Shown: piece after piece, positions 7,858-17,397 of the stretch | Position numbering within the stretch: the first letter of the stretch is position 1 | How the letters are laid out: every line of letters starts with the position of its first letter | Assembly: GCF_006715045.1 (NCBI RefSeq) | Contig: NZ_VFML01000001.1 | Span: 4,866,501 to 4,930,500 of the forward strand | Direction: 5' to 3' | Length of the DNA: 64,000 bases | Source: Amycolatopsis cihanbeyliensis | GTDB taxonomy: Bacteria; Actinomycetota; Actinomycetes; Mycobacteriales; Pseudonocardiaceae | The notes under the pieces: model-generated | What the model was told of the DNA's origin: nothing | Seen by the model: only the letters and a program-made list of their open reading frames with translations | The model's database searches: none | Translations under genes and position numbers: made by a program

Positions 7858-8457
7858 ATGGCGCTCAATGACGATGCTGTTCTCACGGCGGCGCGGGGTC
7901 ATATTTTCACGGCACCGGAAGGGACCGACCCGCCCGCCCCGGCTGACATTTCAGCGTTCGATCCCGTTGCCGGGTTCGACGGATGGAACGATATCGGCCA
8001 CACCAGTCGCGGAACTCTTCCCGAGTTCGGGTTCGACGGCGGGGATACGGAAACGCGGGGGACGTGGCAGAACCAGGCCCTGAAAACGGTTGTCACCGAT
8101 CCCGCGGTGGATTACGTGACCTTCGTCGTGCATCAGTTTGATGATGAGGGACTGGGCCTGTATTACGGTGTCGCCAACGGTTCCACCACGCCCGGTGTGT
8201 TCCGGGTGAAGAGCGGGTCCACCAAGCCCGTGCGGCGTGCGCTGCTGATTGTCGTCGTCGACGGCGACACGAAAATTGGGTTCTACGCGCCCAAGTGCGA
8301 CATTCGTCGCGACGACGCGATTTCGCTCGCCGTGGACGAGTTCGGTGGGATGCCGCTACGCGCCACCTTCCTGACGTACGTGCACACCACGGACGGTGAG
8401 ATCACGTTCGACTGGATCAGCGAGGACACGGGCATCAACCCTGCCCCGGCTGGCTGA
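7858..8457 (+). CDS. major tail tube protein
   Basis: This 199-residue protein is the expected tube subunit. It is acidic and beta-rich, with the N-terminal NDDAVLTAARGHIF segment and the pattern of alternating strands common in actinophage tail tubes (TEVFG-like turns, FGGMPLRATFLTY near the end). A good AGGAGG lies at 7845-7850. It is followed by the frameshifted chaperone pair and the tape measure gene, as is usual. Confidence 0.85.
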   Translation: MALNDDAVLTAARGHIFTAPEGTDPPAPADISAFDPVAGFDGWNDIGHTSRGTLPEFGFDGGDTETRGTWQNQALKTVVTDPAVDYVTFVVHQFDDEGLGLYYGVANGSTTPGVFRVKSGSTKPVRRALLIVVVDGDTKIGFYAPKCDIRRDDAISLAVDEFGGMPLRATFLTYVHTTDGEITFDWISEDTGINPAPAG

Positions 8458-8528
8458 GACCGCACACGTGCGACCGGAATCGCGAAACACCCCCTTTGGA
8501 CTTCTTCAGGATGGAAAGGCTGTCTTCG

Positions 8529-8903
8529 GTGTCCAACACCTATTCTCTGGAAACGCTCAAGGCGGACCTGGATCAGGAGTTCGCTCCGCTCCGGCTCACC
8601 GTCGATGGAGAGGAACTGGTCTTGCAGAACCTTCTCCGGATCGGGGAGAAGGATCGTGCGGCGGTCATGGCTGCGCTGAAGGAGGTTGAGGCCACCAACG
8701 CTGGCGAGGATGAGAACAGGAGCCTCGAAGAGGTCGAGACGCTGACCTCCGCGCTGGAGCTGATTCTCCGCACGGTCACCGCGAAGGGTAAGGGCGACAA
8801 GCTGGTCGCCTCGTTCGAGGGTGACCTCATGCTGGCCATGAAGGTGCTCGATCTGTGGGCGGAGGCGACGCAGCCGGGGGAAGCGCAGAACTCGCCCGCC
8901 TGA
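8529..8903 (+). CDS. tail assembly chaperone G
   Basis: This is the short product (124 residues) of the G/GT chaperone pair, which coats the tape measure during tail tube assembly. I prefer the GTG at 8529, with GGAAAGG at 8513-8519, over the ATG at 8511, which lacks a well-spaced signal. The protein is acidic and helical. Its last codons overlap the -1 frame used by the longer form. Confidence 0.8.
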   Translation: MSNTYSLETLKADLDQEFAPLRLTVDGEELVLQNLLRIGEKDRAAVMAALKEVEATNAGEDENRSLEEVETLTSALELILRTVTAKGKGDKLVASFEGDLMLAMKVLDLWAEATQPGEAQNSPA

Positions 8904-9301
8904 TCGATAGAGCGGGCGAGTGTCTTCTCGCGGACTTCCAGCGCTACTACCAACTCGACCTGCGCGACCTCCTTCGCGCTGGCTCCGGGCTGTCTCCACG
9001 CCGCGCGCTTGCGCTCGTGCGTCAGCTTCCGCCGGAGTCCGCCACGGTCGCCGCGCTCCGCGGCGGTGCCGAGTTCCGAGGGTGGGGGCCTGACCGCTAC
9101 CTGCTAGCACGGCTGATCGACGCCGTGAAGGAGAACACCCACGTGTTCATCGCGGCCAACTCGAAGCACAAGCCCAAGCCCCCCGAACCCGTCGAGCGGC
9201 CCGACTTCGCTGCCGGGAGGAAACGACGCGGCAACTCCTTCACCGCGATGGCGGGCTCCCGGATCGCCGCCGTACGTCGCAAGAGGAACAAGGATGGCTA
9301 G
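8529..9301 (+). CDS. tail assembly chaperone GT (-1 frameshift product)
   Basis: The second chaperone frame has no good start of its own and lies in the -1 frame relative to the first. A slip at 8876-8882 joins codons 8529-8882 to a frame restarting at base 8882 (AGC), giving about 257 residues. The extension is basic (ending RKRNKD) and contains a region with QRYYQLDLRDLL, which recalls T domains that bind the tape measure. Frameshifted chaperones directly before the tape measure gene are a widely conserved feature of long-tailed phages. Confidence 0.8.
8876..8882 (+). promoter_or_regulatory. programmed -1 frameshift slippery site
   Basis: The heptamer GGGGGAA fits the canonical X XXY YYZ pattern in the reading frame of the short chaperone (G, GGG, GAA). 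It lies 19 bases before that frame's stop. Re-pairing after one base back gives GGG and GGA, both near-cognate. No assay supports slippage here; the claim rests on sequence and on the conserved genetic position. Confidence 0.75.
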
Positions 9302-11987
9302 TTCGCCTGGTGGGAAAGAAGTCGGCCGCATCAGCGTCCGCGTGGTTCCGGACAGCAGTCACCTGCCGAAGGAACTCAAGGTTCAACTCGAACGCATCGA
9401 GCGGCAGCTTCAGGTCACGGTCGGCGTCAAGTTCGACACCAAGCAGGCCCGTGCGGCAGCCGCGCGCCTGCGCTCGTCCTTGGAACAGATCTCGTTCAAG
9501 GACATCAACGTGAGCTTGCGGCCGACCGAAACGCTGCTGGGCACCATGGCGGTCTACCTGCACCGGATGCACGAGGCCAGCCAGCGGATGATGGCGAACC
9601 TTCGCCAGGTCTCCCGCTCGGTGGTCGATATCACCAAGCGCGCCTTCAATTTGCGGGCGCACTGGCGGGGTATCAGCAAGGCCATTGGCACCGTTCCGAA
9701 GCGCATTCGGGCTATCCGCGCCCGCGGCCTGTACGAGAACTTCCTGCGGACCGGAGACGCCGTACACCGGCTCGGCAAGCGAGCCACATCCACGGTGCGC
9801 CTCCTCGCGCGTCTCGGTGCGGGTGCCGTCTCCGGCGTCAGCAAGGCGTTCTCCGGCCTGTCCAACGCAGCCAGCAACGCGGTGTCCCGTCTCGGGCAGA
9901 TCAGCCGCCGAGGATGGCTGGTCGTCGCGGTGTTCGCGGCTGCCGCCCCCGCGATCGGGCTCGTGTCCTCCCTGCTGGCCGGCCTGCCGTCCCTCGCGGC
10001 GGTGGCGGGCGGAGCCATCGCGGCCATCGCGCTCGGCTTCGACGGCATCAAGCAGGCCGCCTCCCAGCTCTCCCCGCTGGTGGACCGGCTCAAGAGCAGC
10101 CTGTCTGACACGTTCGCACAGGGGCTCGGCCCGGTCTTCGCGCAGCTCGCCGCCGTGTTCCCGGTCCTGGAGAAGGGCCTGACCAACGTCGCCAACGGGC
10201 TCGTTCCGATGGCGCAGGCGTTCACCGAGGTCGTCACCTCGGCACAGGGCATGGAACAGATCCAGTCCATTCTGGATAACACGGGTCGGTTCCTCCGGGC
10301 GCTGTCGCCGATGATCCGGGACGCCACGTCAGCGTTCCTCACGCTGGCCGACGCGGGCTCGAAGTCCTTCGGGCTGCTCGCCGACGTGCTCAACGACTTC
10401 GCCGCGGACTTCCGCGCGATGGTCGAACGGGTCACCGCGGACGGATCGTTCGAGCGCGCGATGCAAGGGTTGGCCCAGGTTACAGCCGCGTTCCTGGACA
10501 TGTTCACCCGCCTGATGGAGGCGGGTATCCGGGTGATGGGCGATCTCGGCGGACCGCTGTCGACGCTGATCACCGGATTCACCGACGCGCTGGTGTCGCT
10601 GATGCCGGTTCTCGGGTCGTTGTCCGGGCTGCTCGCAACCGTGCTCGGCGAAGCGCTGTCGGCGCTGGCTCCGGCCTTCGAGGCGCTGGCTCCGTCGATC
10701 GGGCTCCTGGCCAGCCAGCTCGGAGAGCTGCTGGTCGGCGCGATTCAGGCGTTGACCCCGGTTCTGGTTCCGCTGGCGCAGATTATCGGCGATGTGCTGA
10801 CGATGGCGCTGCGGGCCATCCAGCCGATTCTTCCGCCGCTGATCGAGTTTTTGAAGCAGCTCGGGCAGGCCGTGGGCACGGCATTGGTCGAAGCGTTCAC
10901 GGCGCTGACGCCGTTCCTGGAACTGGTGGCGCAGTTCCTCACCGACGTCCTGACGGCCCTGACGCCGTTGCTGCCGCCGCTCGCGACGCTGGCGACGACG
11001 ATCCTTCAGGGTTTGCTGGACATCCTGACCCCGTTGATCCCGCCGCTGATGCAGCTCGCCGAGCTGATCTTCCCGATCCTGGTGAAGGTCATCGAGGCCC
11101 TGGTGCCCGTGGTCGAGTCGATCGTGGAAGCGCTCAATGAGTTTCTTCCCATCGTGTTCGACATTGTGGGGGCCATCGCGGAAGCGATGATCCCGGTCTT
11201 TGAATCGATCCTCTCTGTTGTCGAGAAGGTCTGGCCGGACATTCAACAGATCATCGAGGGCGCGATGAAGGTGATTCAGGGAATCATCGATGTCGTCATG
11301 GGAATCATCTCCGGTGACTGGTCGCGGGCGTGGGATGGTGTCAAGAAGATCCTGTCGGGGGCATGGAAAACCATCAAGGCGGCGGTTCGTGCCGGGATCA
11401 AGCTCGTCATCGGGTTCTTCACCGACCTGCCCGGCGGCATTCTCCGCACCCTTGGGGACCTCGGGAAGCTCCTGTGGGACGTGGGGGTCTCGATCCTGGA
11501 AGGGTTACTCGAAGGGCTCAAGGCGGCCTGGGACAAGGTATCGGGCTGGGTTTCCGACGTGGGCGGCTGGATCGCCGACCTCAAGGGTCCGTTGCCGTAT
11601 GACCGCCGGCTGCTCACCCCCGCGGGCAAAGCCATCATGCAAGGTCTGCACGACGGCCTCCAAGACAGCTTCGCGACGGTGGAGACGACGGTGCGAGGCA
11701 TGGCCGATCGACTGGCGAGGGCGTTCGACGGCGACGACATCGGCACCCGGTGGGCTCGCAGCGTCGAAGACGGCACACCCGCCGCCGTCCGTGCGGTTGA
11801 CGATCTGATGACCGCGGCGACCCGCACCGCCAACGTGGAATGGCAGGGCCACCTCGAATCCGGGGACTTCGGGTCCATCGAGGACCGCATCACCGAGGCG
11901 CTGTCCCACTGGGGAGTCGAGATCGACCCCAACGGCCTCGCGAAATTGGTCAACAAAGCAAACCTGCGGAGGGCACGACGAGGATGA
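9294..11987 (+). CDS. tape measure protein
   Basis: This 897-residue protein is the longest in the late operon, as expected for the ruler that sets tail length. The N-terminal ~200 residues are helical and basic. Several hydrophobic segments follow (about 205-250 and a long Leu/Ile/Pro-rich region at 420-680 with repeated LxPLLPPLAxL units), which likely span or sit near the host membrane during DNA entry. Trp-rich segments (SGDWSRAWDGVKK) follow. By general rules, its length suggests a tail of about 130 nm. ATG 9294 overlaps the chaperone stop. Confidence 0.92.
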   Translation: MASSPGGKEVGRISVRVVPDSSHLPKELKVQLERIERQLQVTVGVKFDTKQARAAAARLRSSLEQISFKDINVSLRPTETLLGTMAVYLHRMHEASQRMMANLRQVSRSVVDITKRAFNLRAHWRGISKAIGTVPKRIRAIRARGLYENFLRTGDAVHRLGKRATSTVRLLARLGAGAVSGVSKAFSGLSNAASNAVSRLGQISRRGWLVVAVFAAAAPAIGLVSSLLAGLPSLAAVAGGAIAAIALGFDGIKQAASQLSPLVDRLKSSLSDTFAQGLGPVFAQLAAVFPVLEKGLTNVANGLVPMAQAFTEVVTSAQGMEQIQSILDNTGRFLRALSPMIRDATSAFLTLADAGSKSFGLLADVLNDFAADFRAMVERVTADGSFERAMQGLAQVTAAFLDMFTRLMEAGIRVMGDLGGPLSTLITGFTDALVSLMPVLGSLSGLLATVLGEALSALAPAFEALAPSIGLLASQLGELLVGAIQALTPVLVPLAQIIGDVLTMALRAIQPILPPLIEFLKQLGQAVGTALVEAFTALTPFLELVAQFLTDVLTALTPLLPPLATLATTILQGLLDILTPLIPPLMQLAELIFPILVKVIEALVPVVESIVEALNEFLPIVFDIVGAIAEAMIPVFESILSVVEKVWPDIQQIIEGAMKVIQGIIDVVMGIISGDWSRAWDGVKKILSGAWKTIKAAVRAGIKLVIGFFTDLPGGILRTLGDLGKLLWDVGVSILEGLLEGLKAAWDKVSGWVSDVGGWIADLKGPLPYDRRLLTPAGKAIMQGLHDGLQDSFATVETTVRGMADRLARAFDGDDIGTRWARSVEDGTPAAVRAVDDLMTAATRTANVEWQGHLESGDFGSIEDRITEALSHWGVEIDPNGLAKLVNKANLRRARRG

Positions 11988-12829
11988 GCGACGCGACCTG
12001 GTACCTCGGACCAGTGGGTGATCTGCGTCCGCTCACCTGCCCGGAGCCCCAGATCGAGACCACCGAGGTGCGCTATGGCGGTACCCACCAGGGGTTGAGC
12101 GGTGCGCGGACGATGGACGTGACCGGGCACGCTCACGAGTTCACGTTCACCTGGACGTACCTGGAACAGGCCGAGTGGCAGTGGCTGAAGGCCCTGCACA
12201 CTCGGCACATACCGGGGCCGGTGCGTCTGATCAACCCGATGCTGCACAACCGGCTCTCGACACGGGCTACCACGCTCCGCATCGGGACGGGGATGGACAC
12301 CGGAGTCCGCCACAGCGGCGGCATCCTGTCCCGTGTAGCCGACTGGCCGAGTTGGGCCGGTCCGGGGTACGAGTCGGCGGAGTGGACCGGATGGGGCTCG
12401 GCGTTCCAGTACATCCGGTTTGACGAGCGCTACAAGACCCCGGTCTTCGCCGAGGAAACCCTGACCGGCTCCATCTATGCCCGCTCGGACACGACGCAGC
12501 GGGTACACATTCTGTTCGACGTGTTCGACCGGCAGCTCCAGCGGGTCGGCAGCACGCCCTACTACGAGTTCGAGGCCACCCCGGAGTGGGGGCGGCATTG
12601 GTTCACCCGGACCGTTCCGCCCGGCTGCGCGGCCGTCCAGCTTGCCCTGCTGCCTGCGGAGGACTACCAGGTGCCGCTGCGGCTGGCGGCACCACAGATC
12701 GCCGCGACGGACGAGATCACCGACTGGGACTTGGGTGGTGCCGCTACCACGGTGCACCTCGACCAGCTCTCGACCTCATCCCCGCGGTTCCCCCTCACCG
12801 ACTGCTCGATGACATTGCTGGAGGCATAG
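11984..12829 (+). CDS. minor tail protein (distal-tail-like)
   Basis: This 281-residue protein starts at an ATG overlapping the tape measure stop (ATGA). Its place after the tape measure is that of distal tail proteins. The N-terminal 100 residues are beta-rich and aromatic (TWYLGPVGDLRPL, EFTFTW). The C-terminal part looks like a jelly-roll carbohydrate-binding module (SGSIYARSD-like segment, DVFDRQLQRVGS), which suggests a host surface contact. The exact role is inferred. Confidence 0.75.
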   Translation: MSDATWYLGPVGDLRPLTCPEPQIETTEVRYGGTHQGLSGARTMDVTGHAHEFTFTWTYLEQAEWQWLKALHTRHIPGPVRLINPMLHNRLSTRATTLRIGTGMDTGVRHSGGILSRVADWPSWAGPGYESAEWTGWGSAFQYIRFDERYKTPVFAEETLTGSIYARSDTTQRVHILFDVFDRQLQRVGSTPYYEFEATPEWGRHWFTRTVPPGCAAVQLALLPAEDYQVPLRLAAPQIAATDEITDWDLGGAATTVHLDQLSTSSPRFPLTDCSMTLLEA

Positions 12830-12831
12830 CT

Positions 12832-15255
12832 GTGTGGACGTACGGCGGCGAGGCGGCCGAAGCCGCCCTCACCGCGGCCGAGCGCCACGTCCGCGTCCGG
12901 CTGGAAGCCGACTGGGACGGCGATGGCCGCTATGCCCACCCGCTTTCCGACCTGTCCGGCTACGTCACGAGCGTGAGCACCGACCGCAGCCTCGCCGGAT
13001 CGGCCCCAGAAGAGATCCTGCTGATTGAAGGTGCGAGCGCGGCCGAGCTGACCGCGACTCTGCACGGCGAATACGACGGGCTGCTCTTCGGCGCGGTGTT
13101 CAGCCCCTACAACGGCCATTCCCCGTTCTACCTACGCGATCTGGTGGGCGTGGAGATCCGGTACGCGCTCGGGATCGACACGGCCGCCGGCACCGTGTGG
13201 TACCCGCAGTTCGTCGGCAACATCCGCACCGTCAGCCCGGACCGGGCCGATCACACGGTGGAGATCACCGCACTCGACCGGGTAGAGAAGTTGCGGCGGC
13301 CGATCCAGTTCGCGCCGTGGGCGATCAACGAGTACCACGCCAGCCGGGGCCGGGTCCGCGCGCAGCTCATCGACTCCTCGTGGGTCATCGACAACTGCCT
13401 GCGGTTCAGCGACACCGCGTCAACGCCCTACCGGCACAAGATGCGCGAAGAGATGCACGTCCCGGACGGCAGTATCGACGGCACGGTGTTCTGGCTGACC
13501 GGGACCGGCGCGCTGCATCCCACGATCGGATGGCACGCCCGAACCCACATCAACCGCTACGCCAACGTGGAATCCGTAGGCGCCCCGATGTACGAGTCCT
13601 ACGGCCAACCACACCCCCTGGTCGCCGACGAAGCCGACAGCGACCCGGACTTCCCCCAGCCACGCAACCTCATCTCGTACCCGACCGATCCACTCCCGTT
13701 CAGCCAGTACTGGGTGTCCAATCGCGATCTTCAGAAGGCGGTGGGCACGCACTACTTCGGGTTCACGCTCGTAGCCGAGGGCACCAACTCGGCGCTGATC
13801 TGGTCGAACATCGAGTACACCGTGCTCAGCCTCGATGTCGGGTCCGGCTGTAGCCTCAAGCTCAAGATCCAGCACGGCGAGGCATGGACCGAGCGAGGGA
13901 ATCTCGACACGGGCGACGTCGTATCGTCCGAACGGGTCCCGATCCCGAGGGACCAGTCCAACATTCGCATCCTCGCGGCCTGGACGATCATCGACGGGCC
14001 GGAAGCGGCCGTGTATCTCCGAGTCGGGGACGCCGACAACGGCGGACCGGTACCCGTGAACGACCGATGGGCCGGCAACCCCGGATACCGGCTTCTTCAG
14101 GGACTCGTCTATGTGACCAACGCCGTAGGCATGAACGACCTGTTCTATGCCTTCCGCAACACCCGGTTCATCGACCTGACCGGCGGAGCCGGTTCCGGCG
14201 AGCCCGTACCCGCGCGCTACGCGGCAGTGCTCGATCCCGGACTCCAGCAGTACACCTTCCTGCCCGTCCGCAACGGCCAGGACGCCTGGGAGATCATCAC
14301 GCAGGTCGCCGCAGCCGAGTACGGAAGCGTGTTCTGGGACGAGCAGGGCGTGTTTCGCTTCTGGAACGCCGAGCACATCGAACGGCTACGCAACACCGTC
14401 GCCAAAACCCTCACCCTGGACCAGATCTCCGGGTTGAAGATCACGCACTCACTGGACTCCGTACGCAACATCTGGTCGGTAGAGGCCAGCAAGAAACTCG
14501 GTGTCTACGGAGCCGCGTACAAGTCGTCCTCGGTGGACGAGTTCTACGTTCCGGGACGTACCGCTCGTACGTTTCGTGTGTGGTCGGATTCCGTCATCGC
14601 GGCCGATCCCCACAAGCCAGCGCGCTACACCGGATCAACCTGGAACGACGAACTCTACAACGCCTACGTCGTGCAATGGCTCACCAACGGAACCTGGGCC
14701 GAAGACGACGGCAAGACCAGTGGCGTGGACATCAACGTGCACTTCGCGTCCACAGGCGAGCTGGAGGTCCGCATCTGGAACGGCTATGACGAGCCATGCC
14801 GACTCGCCACCAACGACGACAAGCCCGCCTACCACATCGGCGGAACACTCGTGCAGGAGTTCCCTCCCCAACTCACCACCGTGACCGACCGCGAGTCGAT
14901 CATGAAGTACGGGGGCAGGAACTACAAGCACTCCGGCGACTGGGTACAGGACCGCTTCTCGATCAACACCATCAGCCGGTACCTGCTCGGACGCACGACC
15001 CGACCCATCCCCGCCACCGACGACATCACGGTCGCAGGCGACCCCCGGACCCGCCTCGGCGACACATTCGAGATCCGCGACCCCGAGGGATTCGGCGAGA
15101 GCGTCCACGTCCAGATCTACGGCATCCGCCGCGAGTTCACCCGCGAATCCGGACTGTCGGACACCTACACCGTGGAAATGCTGCACCCACCCGGCATCGG
15201 CCTCTGGGACAGCCCGCAATACGGCCTCTGGGACAAGACCCTCATCTGGAGCTAA
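12832..15255 (+). CDS. large minor tail protein (tail tip)
   Basis: This 807-residue protein starts at a GTG at 12832 with GGAGG at 12820-12824. The longer upstream frame lies inside the previous gene and is not used. The first ~150 residues hold a beta-rich hub-like domain (RVRLEADWDGDGRY). The middle includes an insert that looks like a beta-sandwich, and the end carries a domain with DITVAGDPRTRLGD like those of baseplate hub proteins (gp27-like). It probably forms the tail tip and may hold adsorption determinants. Confidence 0.75.
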   Translation: MWTYGGEAAEAALTAAERHVRVRLEADWDGDGRYAHPLSDLSGYVTSVSTDRSLAGSAPEEILLIEGASAAELTATLHGEYDGLLFGAVFSPYNGHSPFYLRDLVGVEIRYALGIDTAAGTVWYPQFVGNIRTVSPDRADHTVEITALDRVEKLRRPIQFAPWAINEYHASRGRVRAQLIDSSWVIDNCLRFSDTASTPYRHKMREEMHVPDGSIDGTVFWLTGTGALHPTIGWHARTHINRYANVESVGAPMYESYGQPHPLVADEADSDPDFPQPRNLISYPTDPLPFSQYWVSNRDLQKAVGTHYFGFTLVAEGTNSALIWSNIEYTVLSLDVGSGCSLKLKIQHGEAWTERGNLDTGDVVSSERVPIPRDQSNIRILAAWTIIDGPEAAVYLRVGDADNGGPVPVNDRWAGNPGYRLLQGLVYVTNAVGMNDLFYAFRNTRFIDLTGGAGSGEPVPARYAAVLDPGLQQYTFLPVRNGQDAWEIITQVAAAEYGSVFWDEQGVFRFWNAEHIERLRNTVAKTLTLDQISGLKITHSLDSVRNIWSVEASKKLGVYGAAYKSSSVDEFYVPGRTARTFRVWSDSVIAADPHKPARYTGSTWNDELYNAYVVQWLTNGTWAEDDGKTSGVDINVHFASTGELEVRIWNGYDEPCRLATNDDKPAYHIGGTLVQEFPPQLTTVTDRESIMKYGGRNYKHSGDWVQDRFSINTISRYLLGRTTRPIPATDDITVAGDPRTRLGDTFEIRDPEGFGESVHVQIYGIRREFTRESGLSDTYTVEMLHPPGIGLWDSPQYGLWDKTLIWS

Positions 15256-15261
15256 CCACCC

Positions 15262-16143
15262 ATGGCGATACAGCCCATGGCCGACGCCAAACCACGCGAG
15301 CCCGCCTCCTCGGCCGAGTACAACAAGGTCACCGCGAACATCCGCGACCTGGACGAACGCCTGCGCGACGCAGACGACCGTCTTCGCGACGCGGACGACC
15401 GCCTGACCGAGGCGACGGACACCAACGCTCGGCAGGATGCGGTTATCAGTGACATCAGCGTCGCCACCAACCACCCGGACCACGGCAACGCAGCGCTCGA
15501 TCGTCGCGTCACGACCGTGGAAACCAACCAGGGTGAGCGGGGCTCCCACGGCACCGTCTACGCCGAGATCGAAGCACTCAAAGCCGCGCCAGGCGGCCAA
15601 GACCCGCCCACCGTAGCCGACGACACCACACTCTACGGCGACATCATCAGCTCGCGGGCACGAACCGATTGTCCCCACGGAGAGACGTGGAGCAACGGCT
15701 ACATGTCCGCCTCCGCCACGATCTCGCCCAAGGCATTCACCGCGACCGAGGTTCGCTTCGCGATAGGTACAGCGGCCGAAGGCCCCGGCACGTTCGACCT
15801 GAAGGTCTACACCGGACCGGACCTCTCCAGCCTCGCCGAACACGCCCACATCACCGGCAGCACCCACGTCACCACAGTTGGCGTTAAACGAGTCGCTATC
15901 CCGGAGCTGGCGATCTCCGCTGGTGATGTGGTCGCGATCTGCGCCATTGTCCTGGGTTGGACCACGGTGCCGAAAGCCGCCTCCACGCTGGCGATCTCGG
16001 CGGCCGGGTCCCAAGCCTGGATCGGCGAGGTCCCCTACAGCGTGTACCAGGGCGGCCGGGACCGGCCCCCGCCGGCCACGCTGGACCTCCACGCGGGCCA
16101 TTGGACCCGAGCCAACCAGGTCTTCTGGTTCGCCCTCGCCTAA
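15262..16143 (+). CDS. tail fibre-like minor tail protein
   Basis: This 293-residue protein has an N-terminal segment (25-60) made of tandem LRDADDR heptad repeats, two of which are near-identical at DNA level (about 15361-15405). These predict a trimeric coiled coil. The C-terminal 170 residues are beta-rich with aromatic and Gly residues, consistent with a small receptor-binding head. It is the last structural gene before the lysis module. Repeat number could vary between relatives. Confidence 0.7.
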   Translation: MAIQPMADAKPREPASSAEYNKVTANIRDLDERLRDADDRLRDADDRLTEATDTNARQDAVISDISVATNHPDHGNAALDRRVTTVETNQGERGSHGTVYAEIEALKAAPGGQDPPTVADDTTLYGDIISSRARTDCPHGETWSNGYMSASATISPKAFTATEVRFAIGTAAEGPGTFDLKVYTGPDLSSLAEHAHITGSTHVTTVGVKRVAIPELAISAGDVVAICAIVLGWTTVPKAASTLAISAAGSQAWIGEVPYSVYQGGRDRPPPATLDLHAGHWTRANQVFWFALA

Positions 16144-16162
16144 GCACCACCAGCAGATACCC

Positions 16163-16190
16163 AGCGCCGACTGACATCGGCGCTCTTTTT
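16163..16190 (+). terminator. terminator at the end of the tail operon
   Basis: A perfect 8-bp stem AGCGCCGA/TCGGCGCT (16163-16170 with 16177-16184) and a CTGACA loop are followed by CTTTTT. This is a textbook intrinsic terminator 20 bases after the tail fibre stop. The lysis genes beyond it may therefore need read-through or a separate promoter. Confidence 0.85.
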
Positions 16191-16213
16191 ATGCGCTGAA
16201 CAAGGAGAACATA

Positions 16214-17140
16214 TTGGCTGTCAGCCAGAACGGATGGCCCGTCAACCCACCCCGCCGCGCCCGCACCGTACCCGGCAGCAAGGTACGCATCACCGTCGCG
16301 GACGGACCCGCCGGGGACGTGCTCATGTACGTCGCCTCACAGATCGACAAGCGAGTCGAAGACGTGGATCTACGCTCCACGCGCGGCGAGTTCGATGACT
16401 GGGGCTGGGCCGACCGCCCCATCCGAGGCGGCACCGCCACCAGCAACCACGCCTCGGCCACGGCCATCGACATCAACGCCACCCGACACCCCCTTGGCGT
16501 GCGCGGCACGTTCAACCGGGCGCAGGTCGCCGAGATCCACCGCATCCTCGCCGAGGTCGATCACGTCGTGCGCTGGGGCGGCGACTACACCGGCCGCGTC
16601 GATGAGATGCACTTCGAGATCAACGCCCCCTACAACCGCGTCGCCGCCGTCGCCAACCGGCTCGGCAACGGCGGGGGTGACCCTGCCCCCTCACCGGGGC
16701 GTCCCACGCTCAAGCGAGGCAGCCGAGGCGAAGCCGTCAAGCTCGTCCAGCGCTACCTCGGCATCACCGCAGACGGCATCTTCGGTACCCAGACCGAGGC
16801 CGCAGTCCGCCGCTACCAGTCCAGCCAGGGACTTGCGGTCGACGGGATCGTGGGACGCCGCACTTGGGCTCGTATCGAGTCCGGCCTTGGCGATCCTGGC
16901 ACTGGTACTGGCGGGTCTGGCTCGCCTACGCGCCCGGTCCTCAAGCGTGGCAGCCGCGGACAGCCGGTCCGTGACCTCCAAGCGTTCCTCAACCGCGTCT
17001 ACCCCGCCTACTCCCAGCTCGTCGTGGACGGAATCTTCGGCCCCGCCACCGAGCGCGTGGTCAAGGAGTTCCAGCGGCGCTCCGGCATCGCGGTTGACGG
17101 AATCGTCGGCAAGCACACCTGGGCCAAGCTCGGGTTCTAG
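16214..17140 (+). CDS. endolysin: M15 peptidase with two peptidoglycan-binding repeats
   Basis: This 308-residue lysin cuts host peptidoglycan stem peptides. The N-terminal 140 residues form an M15 (VanY-like) zinc peptidase with HASATAIDIN (about 76-85) and DEMHFEI (about 132-138), which supply the metal ligands and catalytic Asp/Glu. Two PG-binding-1 repeats follow (about 160-220 and 235-308), each with LKRGSRG, a VDGIFGP- or ADGIFGT-type turn, and VDGIVG. The start is TTG at 16214, with AAGGAG at 16202-16207. No signal peptide is visible, so export should rely on the adjacent holin. Confidence 0.9.
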   Translation: MAVSQNGWPVNPPRRARTVPGSKVRITVADGPAGDVLMYVASQIDKRVEDVDLRSTRGEFDDWGWADRPIRGGTATSNHASATAIDINATRHPLGVRGTFNRAQVAEIHRILAEVDHVVRWGGDYTGRVDEMHFEINAPYNRVAAVANRLGNGGGDPAPSPGRPTLKRGSRGEAVKLVQRYLGITADGIFGTQTEAAVRRYQSSQGLAVDGIVGRRTWARIESGLGDPGTGTGGSGSPTRPVLKRGSRGQPVRDLQAFLNRVYPAYSQLVVDGIFGPATERVVKEFQRRSGIAVDGIVGKHTWAKLGF

Positions 17141-17153
17141 AGAAAGGAAGCAC

Positions 17154-17345
17154 GTGACCCCAACCCGTAAGGTCGGGCTCTCCGGCGCCGTTGGCGCCCT
17201 GACCGTCATCCTCGTCTGGATCCTCTCCGGCCTCGGCGTCGATGTCCCGGCCGAGGTCAGCACCGCTATCACCTCCATCCTGATGTTCGCGGTCGGCTAC
17301 CGTGTCCCCGACAAGACCAACACCGAACTCGGCGCCAAGCGCTGA
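17154..17345 (+). CDS. holin
   Basis: This 63-residue protein starts at a GTG with AAAGGAAG just upstream, 13 bases after the endolysin stop. It has two hydrophobic segments (about residues 9-27 and 33-49) separated by a short Pro-containing turn, and a charged C-terminal tail (DKTNTELGAKR). Size, topology and position next to the endolysin fit an r1t-like class II holin, which permeabilises the membrane for endolysin release. Confidence 0.8.
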   Translation: MTPTRKVGLSGAVGALTVILVWILSGLGVDVPAEVSTAITSILMFAVGYRVPDKTNTELGAKR

Positions 17346-17350
17346 CATAG

Positions 17351-17380
17351 AAAAGCCCCCTCCTCACGGAGGGGGCTTTT
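17351..17380. terminator. bidirectional terminator between lysis and integration modules
   Basis: A perfect 13-bp inverted repeat (17351-17363 with 17368-17380) around a TCAC loop has A-runs on the left and T-runs on the right. It can end transcription from the holin side and from the reverse-strand integrase operon. Confidence 0.9.
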
Positions 17381-17397
17381 CGTCATTTCAGGGACCG

